NCBI GenBank assembly: GCA_038521825.1
Contig: JBCBKL010000020.1
Coordinates: 14,631 to 78,630 of the forward strand
Direction of reading: 5' to 3'
Origin: JBCBKL01 sp038521825
Lineage (GTDB): Bacteria; Pseudomonadota; Alphaproteobacteria; Rhodobacterales; Rhodobacteraceae
Length of the DNA: 64,000 bases
Part shown: positions 1-6,068 of the stretch, piece after piece
Layout of the letters: each line of letters starts with the position of its first letter
Position numbering within the stretch: the stretch's first letter is position 1
Translations under genes and position numbers: made by a program
Notes under the pieces: generated by a model
Databases searched by the model: none
Seen by the model: only the letters and a program-made list of their open reading frames with translations
What the model was told of the DNA's origin: nothing

Positions 1-1
1 T

Positions 2-199
2 GTGCGGGATATCGTTCACGGGGTGCAGCCACGGGTCTTCGAAGGGCCGGAAGCGATGGCGGACGTGATCAAAGAGTTGCTCCACAATCCCAAGGACAGG
101 GCGCGGCTTGGTGCCGAGGCGCGCAGTAAGATCGAACGGCATCATCTGCTCGGCGCAGCCGCCCGGACACTGAGCGAAGGGCTGGAGGCTATTACGTGA
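2..199 (+). CDS. Glycosyltransferase, GT-B group 1 type, C-terminal end only (5' partial)
   Basis: Only the last 65 or so residues are present; the gene enters from beyond the left edge. The tail carries the LLxxPxxRxxLGxxAR pattern that closes many group 1 (GT4-like) glycosyltransferases, where a C-terminal helix crosses back to the N-terminal domain. Donor and acceptor cannot be inferred. Its TGA overlaps the GTG start of the next gene (GTGA at 196-199), so it is the first visible member of a coupled five-gene chain of sugar-related genes. The assignment rests on the short tail and on the neighbours. Confidence 0.55.
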   Translation: MRDIVHGVQPRVFEGPEAMADVIKELLHNPKDRARLGAEARSKIERHHLLGAAARTLSEGLEAIT

Positions 200-780
200 T
201 CCGTATCGCGCTTCTTCGCCATGGTCCCACGTCATGGAACCGGGAGGGTCGGATTCAGGGCCGGACCGATATACCGCTCGATGCCGGGGGGCGGGAGATG
301 GTCAGAGGCTGGACGATCCCCGAGGCATGGACAGATGCACACGTCGTCTCAAGCCCACTATCCCGAGCGATCGAGACTGCCCACGCCGTTACCGGGCATA
401 CACCCCAGATTGCTCCATCTCTGATCGAAATGGATTGGGGCGACTGGGAGGGGCTGAATGGGGCCGACTTGAGGGCCGACCCGGCAAGTAGCTATCGCGA
501 TATCGAGGATTGGGGGTGGGATTTTGCGCCACCCGGAGGTGAGAGCCTGCACGGCATGCGCGGGCGATTAATGGATTGGGTGGCGCAACAGCGAACCGAT
601 ACCCTGGCCGTCAGCCATATCGGTGTTATGCGTCTACTGATGGCTATCGGCACTGGCTGGGCGTTTTCAGGGCCCCCACCGTTTTCGATCAAGCGTGGTC
701 GGCTTTATTGCCTCACATGGGATGGTGAAAGGCTGACCGCTTCAGTTGATCCCATCAGGGTGAAGGAGCGGCCAGCATGA
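196..780 (+). CDS. Histidine phosphatase family protein
   Basis: 194 residues, GTG start overlapping the previous stop codon. The N-terminal RHG triad (R8-H9-G10) holds the phospho-accepting histidine. R57 in SSPLSRAIET, acidic E78/E85 and the second histidine in SHIG (H141) complete the branch-1 histidine phosphatase catalytic set (phosphoglycerate mutase/alpha-ribazole phosphatase-like). The substrate is unknown. Placement between two glycosyltransferases suggests a phosphosugar or a phosphorylated glycan intermediate rather than phosphoglycerate; that is inference. It is cytoplasmic, with no signal peptide. The next gene starts in an ATGA overlap at 777. Confidence 0.85.
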   Translation: MIRIALLRHGPTSWNREGRIQGRTDIPLDAGGREMVRGWTIPEAWTDAHVVSSPLSRAIETAHAVTGHTPQIAPSLIEMDWGDWEGLNGADLRADPASSYRDIEDWGWDFAPPGGESLHGMRGRLMDWVAQQRTDTLAVSHIGVMRLLMAIGTGWAFSGPPPFSIKRGRLYCLTWDGERLTASVDPIRVKERPA

Positions 781-1889
781 AGGCAATGATCCTGGTGACC
801 CACCTTTTGGGGACTGGACATTTGTCGCGGGCGCTGACGTTGGGCCGGGCCTTTGCTGCTCAAGGTCATGACGTCGGTGTCGTTTCGGGCGGTGTGCCCG
901 CGCCGCATCTTTCGTCCGATGGGTTGAGGCTGCTCCAGCTTGAGCCAGTAAAATCGGACGGCGTTGATTTTTCGCGTCTGCTTGATGCTTCGGGCCAGGT
1001 CGCAGGTCAGGATGCGCTTGATGCGCGGCGGGCCGATTTGCTCTCCCTCTACGACGACATTGGTCCTGACATTCTGATCACAGAACTCTTCCCATTTGGC
1101 CGCAGAATCCTGCGCGACGAATTCACAACGCTGCTCGAACGGGCGCGGGGAAAGGCGATGATACTTTCGTCGATCCGCGACATCGTCCACCCGCCGTCAG
1201 GGCCATCGAAGGTGGCTTATGCAAAATCCGCTATCGACGCGTTCTATGATGGCGTGCTGGTCCATTCGGATCCTAAGCTATTGCCTTTGAGGCTGAGCTG
1301 GCCGGACACGGAGGGCATCGCAGACAAGCTGTTCTACACTGGCTTCGTGGCGCCTGACCCCGCTGAACCAAGTGACGTGACGCGGGCCGAGGTCATCGTT
1401 AGTGCCGGCGGCGGCGCCGTCGGTGGCGGTCTGTTCAAGGCCGCAATCGAAGCTGCGGCTCGATCGGATCGCACATGGCGTCTGTTGGTTGGTCGAGGGC
1501 ACGAGGCGCTCTTAGATTGTCACCGTGCGCCTAATCTCATCATAGAGCCTGCTCGTCCCGACTTTCGCAACCTTCTGACAGGCGCCGCTGCTTCGGTTTC
1601 GCTCTGTGGCTACAACACGGCGATGGACGTACTGCAGGCTGGCGTTCCGGCGGTTTTTGTTCCGTTTGACGACGGGAACGAGGTTGAACAGACGATCCGC
1701 GCCAAGGGTTTGAGCCAACGGGTGGGCATCGAGATCTTGGCTGGCGAGGCACTGAGCGGCACCACGCTGCGTGAGAAGGTGGAGAGCGTCATCGCTGGAC
1801 CACGGCCGGAGCCGTTCACGTCGGGTTTTGGAGGTGCCGCAAGAACAGTGGAGATCGCGACGCGCCTTTGGAGGGCAAAGAAGGCATGA
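777..1889 (+). CDS. MurG/GT28-like glycosyltransferase
   Basis: 370 residues with a GT-B layout. The N-terminus has the GTGH loop (12-15) typical of MurG and UDP-glycosyltransferase-like proteins. The C-terminal half has a glycine-rich strand-loop (SAGGGAVGGG, about 209-218) and the segment CGYNTAMDVLQAGVPAVFVP (277-296), which matches the GT28 C-terminal nucleotide-sugar site (normally xGxxT...E/D...G.P.i.iP). No membrane segment is seen. It is coupled to both neighbours by 4-nt overlaps. Within a phosphatase, deacetylase and methyltransferase cluster it probably builds or modifies a small or surface glycan. The exact acceptor cannot be told. Confidence 0.75.
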   Translation: MKAMILVTHLLGTGHLSRALTLGRAFAAQGHDVGVVSGGVPAPHLSSDGLRLLQLEPVKSDGVDFSRLLDASGQVAGQDALDARRADLLSLYDDIGPDILITELFPFGRRILRDEFTTLLERARGKAMILSSIRDIVHPPSGPSKVAYAKSAIDAFYDGVLVHSDPKLLPLRLSWPDTEGIADKLFYTGFVAPDPAEPSDVTRAEVIVSAGGGAVGGGLFKAAIEAAARSDRTWRLLVGRGHEALLDCHRAPNLIIEPARPDFRNLLTGAAASVSLCGYNTAMDVLQAGVPAVFVPFDDGNEVEQTIRAKGLSQRVGIEILAGEALSGTTLREKVESVIAGPRPEPFTSGFGGAARTVEIATRLWRAKKA

Positions 1890-2620
1890 GCGTGTCCTGG
1901 GCCCCGGTTCGATCTGCCATGCGACGCCATGAGGCCGCACTTGGTCCGTTGAAGATTTGGTGGCGGGATGATGATGCCATCGAAGCGACGCCTGCCCTCG
2001 AACGGTTGATCCGACTGTCCGAACACCACCTGCCGGTGCATCTCGCCATCATTCCAGGGTTAGTGAAGCCTAGTATCGTCGACGCGGCGGATGCTGCAAC
2101 GGTTGTTCCTGTCGTTCACGGATGGCGACATGAGAACCATCAGAAAACGGGCAAGAAGTCGGAGTACGGGTTTGTCCGTCCTGAAACGGACAAGGAATTG
2201 CGGCAGGGAGTTGAACGGCTGAGCGCGATGTTCGGGTCGCGGCTCTTTCCAATGTTTGTTCCACCGTGGAACCGTGTGGACGCATCGGTTCTGCCGCTTG
2301 TCGCTGACGCTGGTCACACGGTTTTGTCGACGTTTGGTGATCAGCATCTTGGAAACACCAACTCGCTGAAGGTCGTCAACACGCATATCGATCCGATCGA
2401 CTGGCGAGGATCGCGCGACCTTGTCGATCCGGAGGTGTTGATTAAGGCAATTGCCAACTCAATTGCCGATAGGATTCAAAACGATGGATCAGGTGAGCCC
2501 ATTGGCCTGCTGACGCATCATCTTGTGCACAGTGCCGCGATTTGGCAGTTCACCGATGCGCTGTTGGCAGAACTTCTGAATTGCGGCGCGGTACCGTGGG
2601 AAGGGTCAGTTACGACATGA
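1886..2620 (+). CDS. Polysaccharide deacetylase-like (NodB-type) protein
   Basis: 244 residues from the ATG that overlaps the previous TGA. The NodB metal-site pattern is visible: consecutive aspartates in WWRDDDA (D28-D30) and a histidine motif HGWRHENH (78-85), corresponding to the H-x3-H metal ligands. The central MFVPPWNRVD resembles the family's active-site P-W-N/R strand. It has no signal peptide, so it would act in the cytoplasm or on a lipid-linked intermediate at the inner membrane face. The family hydrolyses N- or O-acetyl groups from sugars; here the substrate would be the product of the neighbouring glycosyltransferases (inference). Confidence 0.75.
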   Translation: MSVSWAPVRSAMRRHEAALGPLKIWWRDDDAIEATPALERLIRLSEHHLPVHLAIIPGLVKPSIVDAADAATVVPVVHGWRHENHQKTGKKSEYGFVRPETDKELRQGVERLSAMFGSRLFPMFVPPWNRVDASVLPLVADAGHTVLSTFGDQHLGNTNSLKVVNTHIDPIDWRGSRDLVDPEVLIKAIANSIADRIQNDGSGEPIGLLTHHLVHSAAIWQFTDALLAELLNCGAVPWEGSVTT

Positions 2621-3093
2621 GCCGCTTGGAATCTATGCGCCGAAGACTGTCGGCACAGATCGATGGTCTCAATTGGGCCATCCAGGAAATCAAGGATTTA
2701 CAAGGGGATATGCTTGATATCGGCCTCGGTAACGGCCGGACGTATGATCATTTGAGAGAGTATGGGGGCCGCCGCGTCTGGGTCATCGACAGGGCGCTCA
2801 ACTGCCATCCGTCTTGCGTGCCGCCTGCAGAGGACTTTCTGCAGGGGGAGGCAGATGCGATGCTGGCCCGGCTGGTCGAGCAGGGGGGACGGATCGCGCT
2901 TGCGCATTACGATCTGGGTTATGGGGCCAAGGACGATGATGTGGCCGAAGCACTTGCCCTGTCCAAAGCCATTGCCAAGGTCATGGTCCCGGGTGGGATT
3001 ATCGTTTCACAACAGCCGCTTATGGGCTTTGGGCAGGTTAGTGGCCCCGATACCGTCGATCCCGACCGCTACTTTTTCTACCGGGCCGTGTAA
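2617..3093 (+). CDS. Class I SAM-dependent methyltransferase (small)
   Basis: 158 residues from the ATG overlapping the deacetylase stop. Motif I is clear in DMLDIGLGNGRTYDHL (31-46), with an acidic residue at the end of strand 2 (VWVIDRA). Strand 4 sits at RIALAHYDLGYG and strand 5 at VPGGIIVSQQPL. The protein is shorter than most class I enzymes, and its fold ends soon after strand 5, so the acceptor site must come from a short C-terminus or a partner. It closes the coupled chain of five genes. The acceptor is unknown; sugar O-methylation is plausible from context. Confidence 0.75.
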   Translation: MSRLESMRRRLSAQIDGLNWAIQEIKDLQGDMLDIGLGNGRTYDHLREYGGRRVWVIDRALNCHPSCVPPAEDFLQGEADAMLARLVEQGGRIALAHYDLGYGAKDDDVAEALALSKAIAKVMVPGGIIVSQQPLMGFGQVSGPDTVDPDRYFFYRAV

Positions 3094-3173
3094 CCGGCTT
3101 GAAACGTGAGTTGCACTGCGCGGTAAGGGCGGTCTAGGCTTCGGTCAACGACATTTCTGGCCCGGAGGATGCC

Positions 3174-3728
3174 ATGCGCCTGGTCGCACTACTGCTCTGT
3201 TTTTTCGTTTCATCTCAAGCGCTTGCGGGGGCTTTGACGCTGCAGCCGGCGAACCCTCAGCCGACGGGTTTAAAAAGTGGACTGGCTGTTGAATACGCAT
3301 TCCCGCCAGACGTGAAAACGCTGGGTCAGGCCGAGCGAGATCTGCGCCGCGCAAAACCGGGTAAGCCATTGGCAGGGTTGGATTATCGGGACACGGACGA
3401 GGGTGAGCCGACGCTGACCAGCGGACGGGCAGAAAAGGTTGTCGCGCGAATCACGGGCTATGTGAAATTTGACTCGGCCGGCGACTATGTCATTGATTTT
3501 GTTAGTAATGATGGCGTCAAAGCCATTGTCGGCGGACAGCAGGTCGTGTTCTTTGACGGGCGGCACACGTGTCAGGAAAGCGCACCGCAGCGGGTGATCG
3601 TTCCGGAGGCAGGGTGGTACCCCATCGAAGTCGTTTATTTTCAACGGTATAAGACGGCATGCCTGCATATGCGGGCGGGCAAGGACGAGCCCGATTGGAT
3701 GCCGAATTCGGCCTTCGGCTACAAATAA
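3174..3728 (+). CDS. Secreted PA14-like beta-barrel protein
   Basis: 184 residues with a Sec signal peptide (MRLVALLLCFFVSSQALAGA, cleavage near residue 19). The mature part resembles a PA14-type carbohydrate or ligand binding barrel: GYVKFDSAGDYVIDFVSNDGVKAIVGGQQVVFFDG (strand, then the 'DDG'-like loop), followed by GWYPIEVVYFQ and ACLHMRAG. Two cysteines (in HTCQES and TACLH) could form a disulfide. The alternative name is plain periplasmic protein of unknown function. It stands alone between the sugar operon and the repeat region, with its own hairpin downstream at 3750-3770. Confidence 0.65.
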   Translation: MRLVALLLCFFVSSQALAGALTLQPANPQPTGLKSGLAVEYAFPPDVKTLGQAERDLRRAKPGKPLAGLDYRDTDEGEPTLTSGRAEKVVARITGYVKFDSAGDYVIDFVSNDGVKAIVGGQQVVFFDGRHTCQESAPQRVIVPEAGWYPIEVVYFQRYKTACLHMRAGKDEPDWMPNSAFGYK

Positions 3729-3749
3729 CCAACATCTTACAACCATACC

Positions 3750-3770
3750 GCCCGGGCGCTTAACCCGGGC
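3750..3770 (+). terminator. Hairpin downstream of the PA14-like gene
   Basis: GCCCGGG (3750-3756) and CCCGGGC (3764-3770) form a perfect 7-bp stem with a 7-nt loop, 22 nt after the stop codon. Only TTGGGT follows, so the U-tract is poor. It may be a weak intrinsic terminator or a transcript-end stabiliser. Confidence 0.4.
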
Positions 3771-3814
3771 TTGGGTGCATGGCGCTAAAACCCAAATCGT
3801 GCGTTTTGCGGGTT

Positions 3815-3903
3815 GAATTGTACGATTTGGACGCGGGGAGAAATGGCCCAAGACCGGGTCATTTCGGCGAATTGTACGATTGGGCCGGCAAAACGTACGT
3901 TTT
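3815..3903. repeat. GTAC-cored intergenic repeat cluster, copy A
   Basis: This non-coding stretch holds two near-identical 16-mers, GAATTGTACGATTTGG (3815-3830) and GAATTGTACGATTGGG (3869-3884). A perfect 14-bp palindrome AAAACGTACGTTTT follows at 3890-3903. The upstream AAATCGTGCGTTTT can pair with the first 16-mer. The same TTGTACGnTTTGG words recur at 19616-19726. The cluster lies just upstream of the Phd-like gene. It could be a dispersed repeat family or a set of regulator sites. Confidence 0.6.
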
Positions 3904-3930
3904 GACCTTTGACCCAACAGGTGTGACAAA

Positions 3931-4329
3931 ATGCGTCCCGGTTTTCGCAAGATTTCTTTTTCGGACTTTCGGCAGAACATGTCGAAAGAGATCAAGGTGG
4001 TTACCTGGGAGGGAGATCATCTGTGGCTGTGCTTTCACGGCCGTCCCAAATGCGCCATCATCCCTATGCGCGACGAAAAGCTGCTGAGCGATCTGCATGG
4101 CTGTCCCTTTGATCAACTGATGGAGCGGATGGAGATCGACCGCGCCCGGACCATCCGCGGCATGTCGCGGCTGGGCACGTACAGGGCAGAAGTGTTCGAA
4201 GAGAACGATTTCAAATATCCACCGCCGGGCGTGACCGAGCATGCCTATTGGGAAGGGATCAAGGAGAAGTTCGCCTATGCCAGCGCGACGGACCGGGTGT
4301 ACCGAAGCAATGGGTACTGGAAAAAGTAA
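3931..4329 (+). CDS. Phd/YefM-like antitoxin-domain protein (orphan)
   Basis: 132 residues. The N-terminal 60 residues follow the Phd/YefM pattern: FSDFRQNMSKEIKVV (an 'FRxNxxxxL' helix) and then GRPKCAIIPMRDEKLL, the strand that normally reads RhGrPvAVLVp. The remaining 70 residues (MEIDRARTIRGMSR... to YRSNGYWKK) match no domain I recognise. AGGTG lies 7 nt before the ATG; a second start is possible at 3979. No toxin-sized partner flanks it, so it may be an orphan antitoxin fold reused as a DNA-binding regulator, or a solitary remnant. The GTAC-repeat cluster directly upstream might be its promoter region. Confidence 0.55.
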   Translation: MRPGFRKISFSDFRQNMSKEIKVVTWEGDHLWLCFHGRPKCAIIPMRDEKLLSDLHGCPFDQLMERMEIDRARTIRGMSRLGTYRAEVFEENDFKYPPPGVTEHAYWEGIKEKFAYASATDRVYRSNGYWKK

Positions 4330-4401
4330 CTTTGAGGGTGAGCGACAGCCGAAACTTGCAGGCTATAGGCGAGTCGGTTGATTAAGAAATATGCAGGTGC
4401 A

Positions 4402-4415
4402 TTGATCTGCATCAA
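4402..4415 (+). promoter_or_regulatory. FnrL-type box TTGAT-N4-ATCAA
   Basis: TTGATCTGCATCAA is a perfect match to the FNR/FnrL palindrome. A -10-like CATGAT (4437-4442) lies at the spacing expected for a class II activated promoter (box centre at -41.5, start near 4450) on the plus strand. The region 4330-4644 has no gene apart from this signal and the terminator at 4540-4569. Expression would rise under low oxygen if FnrL uses this site. Confidence 0.65.
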
Positions 4416-4449
4416 ACTGATGCGCAACCGATATGGCATGATGGTCTGG

Positions 4450-4569
4450 TTGCAATGCTTGGCACATCGGCCAACCGTCAGACGGCCAGCCAAGCGGGGA
4501 TTGGACCTCAAACGATATCATAGGGCACTTTATTGTAAGAAGGGGCAGTCTCTGGGGGCTGCCCCTTTT
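4450..4569 (+). ncRNA. Candidate FnrL-controlled small RNA (about 120 nt)
   Basis: An FNR box with a correctly spaced -10 element and a strong intrinsic terminator bracket about 120 nt with no convincing coding frame. Inside, TTGGC-ACATCG-GCCAA can form a stem-loop before the terminator. The element could instead be a leader of the small ORF at 4645, but the terminator 76 nt before that ORF argues for a discrete transcript. Oxygen-regulated sRNAs exist in this family (PcrZ of Rhodobacter sphaeroides is one); no sequence identity with any known sRNA is claimed. Confidence 0.4.
4540..4569 (+). terminator. Intrinsic terminator
   Basis: AAGGGGCAG (4540-4548) pairs with CTGCCCCTT (4559-4567) and runs into TTTT (4566-4569). 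It is a strong stem with a U-tract on the plus strand. It sits between the FNR box and the ORF at 4645, far from the end of the preceding gene (4329). Confidence 0.75.
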
Positions 4570-4644
4570 ACATGCGCGCCGCCTGGCTTGACCGGGCGCT
4601 GCAGCGCAGCAAAACTGTGGCGTATTTCGACAGAGGAGAGTTTG

Positions 4645-4992
4645 ATGTTTCCATTCGTTTTCGCGCCAACCTATGAATATCCGCTATCCGGTGATGTGAC
4701 TCAGGGCATCTCGCCCGAGTTCAACTGGGAAATGGCCGGCATCCCCGAGGTCGAGTACGAGGTCTGCACAACCGTCGCGAGCTACGGGACCCAGCTCAGC
4801 AAACTCAGCGATGCGGTGCTGGCGCTGGCCGAAAAGGTCGGGCTGGACGGGCCAGAAGTGGACGCCCTGAAAGAGATCGCCGCCGGGGTGAAAGAGGCCA
4901 AGGTGCGGGCACTAGACGCCGTGCGGGCGCGGGCAGAAAAGGCGGTGGCGCGGGTGGAGAGGTTGGAGGGGGCGGTGCGGGTTGAGGAGTGA
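4645..4992 (+). CDS. Small protein of unknown function with C-terminal coiled coil
   Basis: 115 residues from an ATG preceded by GAGGAGAG. I do not recognise the family. The first 50 residues are aromatic and proline-rich (MFPFVFAPTYEYPLSGDV). From about residue 55 onward the protein is Ala/Glu/Lys/Arg/Val-rich with heptad-like spacing (LSDAVLALAEKVGLD, IAAGVKEAKVRALDAVRARAEKAVARVERL), predicting a long helix or coiled coil. It has no signal peptide or membrane segment. A longer frame opens upstream, but it would run through the intrinsic terminator and FNR region. A hairpin follows the stop. Confidence 0.55.
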   Translation: MFPFVFAPTYEYPLSGDVTQGISPEFNWEMAGIPEVEYEVCTTVASYGTQLSKLSDAVLALAEKVGLDGPEVDALKEIAAGVKEAKVRALDAVRARAEKAVARVERLEGAVRVEE

Positions 4993-4999
4993 TGTGGAG

Positions 5000-5016
5000 G
5001 TGGGCAGATTGCCCAC
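5000..5016. terminator. Short palindromic hairpin GTGGGCA-GAT-TGCCCAC
   Basis: A perfect 7-bp stem with a 3-nt loop lies 8 nt after the stop at 4992 and is followed by TCTACGG. Near-palindromes of this GTGGGCAnnnTGCCCAC type are frequent after genes in Rhodobacteraceae as I recall. It may act as a bidirectional transcript end; there is no U-tract. Confidence 0.4.
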
Positions 5017-5065
5017 TCTACGGCTGGCTAGGGTCAGGACCCATTGATTTCCGTCGGATGGCGTG

Positions 5066-5094
5066 GTTCACGGTTCAAAAAACGAGCCGTGAAC
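5066..5094. repeat. Inverted repeat upstream of the HEPN-like gene
   Basis: GTTCACGG (5066-5073) and CCGTGAAC (5087-5094) are perfect 8-bp arms around a 13-nt A-rich loop. It lies about 95 nt before the HEPN-like start and may be an operator or an mRNA hairpin. Confidence 0.4.
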
Positions 5095-5178
5095 ATGTCT
5101 GATCGGTTCTGTTGCGTTAGTTGATGTGGTCCGTAGGATCGCTGGAATAGCCCCAGGCGAATAGAGCACATCCAACGG

Positions 5179-5728
5179 AGTATTTGATTGTCACTTTTTA
5201 CTGACGCCTCCCCGATTGGTACCTTCAACTACGCACACTCATTTCTCGGGGCTGCAAAGGCGCTCGACAGATTGGAATGGGAAGATCGCGAAACGCACTC
5301 CGACAGCCCGGCCGAATTTCTTTACTGGCACTCAATCGAACTCTTCTTGAAGGCATACTTGTTGCTTGATGGGATGGAATTGAAGAAACTCAGAAGCCGG
5401 GACTACGGCCACAACATCACGGCACTCGCTACTGAAGCCATAAAGCGCGGCCTAATTCTATCCGACAAAGACCAAGAATTGCTGTCATTCATGCCATCCA
5501 CAGAAGACATGATTGATCTGCGCTATCTGAAAGTTGGCGTACGAACCGTCCCTGACTTCGAGGAAATTGAGGAAACGTGTGGGAACCTCTACCGCGAAGT
5601 CGGCTTACAGATACAGAAAAGAGGCATTTCAATCGGGTTTCACGCTTCCCGGATCGCCCCAAAATAGCGAGACAAAAACGAGACAACGACCCTAAATTGT
5701 CAACTCGAAACCTCGTAAGTATTTGATT
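5179..5728. repeat. 11-bp direct repeat AGTATTTGATT flanking the HEPN-like gene
   Basis: Identical copies lie at 5179-5189 and 5718-5728. The second ends 4 nt before the encoded CCA of tRNA-Phe. The first overlaps the TTG start of the enclosed gene. The layout resembles an attachment or excision scar next to a tRNA 3' end, but no integrase is present and no duplicated tRNA piece is visible on the left. Confidence 0.4.
5188..5667 (+). CDS. HEPN-domain-like protein
   Basis: 159 residues from a TTG with ACGGAG 7 nt upstream. The sequence WHSIELFLKAYLLLDGMELKKLRSRDYGHNI (47-77) matches the central HEPN helices: the 'iELfLKAyLL' helix, then R69-x5-H75 and a YGHN turn equivalent to the R-x4-6-H ribonuclease signature. 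HEPN proteins are often RNases in toxin-antitoxin or abortive-infection systems, or degenerate adaptor domains. No MNT nucleotidyltransferase or other antitoxin partner is adjacent. G+C and codon use look lower than in neighbouring genes, with many TT/TTG codons. Together with the nearby tRNA and the flanking direct repeats this suggests acquisition by transfer. Confidence 0.5.
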   Translation: MSLFTDASPIGTFNYAHSFLGAAKALDRLEWEDRETHSDSPAEFLYWHSIELFLKAYLLLDGMELKKLRSRDYGHNITALATEAIKRGLILSDKDQELLSFMPSTEDMIDLRYLKVGVRTVPDFEEIEETCGNLYREVGLQIQKRGISIGFHASRIAPK

Positions 5729-5732
5729 TTGT

Positions 5733-5807
5733 TGGTGCCCGGGGGCGGAATCGAACCACCGACACGAGGATTTTCAATCCACTGCTCTACCCCTGAGCTA
5801 CCCGGGC
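5733..5807 (-). tRNA. tRNA-Phe (GAA)
   Basis: The minus strand reads GCCCGGG (acceptor), a GCTC/GAGC D arm, the anticodon loop TTGAAAA with GAA anticodon, a T arm with GGTTCGATTCC, then CCCGGGC-A and an encoded CCA (5733-5735). The anticodon stem has one T:T mismatch. The 72-nt body plus CCA gives 75 nt. Confidence 0.95.
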
Positions 5808-5885
5808 ACGGGAGAACGGCTGGCGTTCGGGTGAGCGGGTTCTAGGGCCTCAGGCCAAGGGTGTCCAGAGGGATTTCTACAATTC

Positions 5886-6068
5886 TCAGTGCGGCTTGGC
5901 CTGTTGCTGAGCCGCCTGTTCCGCGGCTTCGGCAGCATCTTCGGGATCGTCCGACGGCACGGCATATTGCCCGTTCATCCAACGGGCCAGATCGACATCC
6001 GCGCACCGCCGCGAACAGAATGGGCGGTACTTCTCGTCTCGTTCGGACCCACAGATCGGGCAACTCAT
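5886..6068 (-). CDS. yacG: DNA gyrase inhibitor YacG (zinc-binding)
   Basis: 60 residues. C3-x2-C6 and C18-x3-C22 form the YacG zinc finger, followed by the conserved DLARWMNGQYAVP segment (25-38). The tail is Ala/Gln/Glu-rich. The family binds GyrB and inhibits DNA gyrase in E. coli. The start was set at the ATG before SCPICG; upstream residues in the longer frame are not family-like. It overlaps the end of the RNase gene by 4 nt and is the last gene of an infA-maf-rng-yacG row common in Rhodobacteraceae. Confidence 0.9.
   Translation of the reverse strand: MSCPICGSERDEKYRPFCSRRCADVDLARWMNGQYAVPSDDPEDAAEAAEQAAQQQAKPH

Noticed and set aside
3779..4087. A 102-residue frame across the GTAC repeat cluster.
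   Set aside because: Repeated tetrapeptides arise from the DNA repeat, no RBS is apparent, and it conflicts with the Phd-like gene in another frame.
4378..4644. Upstream extension of the coiled-coil ORF.
   Set aside because: It would translate through an FNR box and an intrinsic terminator; the ATG at 4645 has an RBS.
5188..5807. A prophage or integrative element next to tRNA-Phe.
   Set aside because: No integrase, phage or transfer gene is present; only a possible scar is supported.
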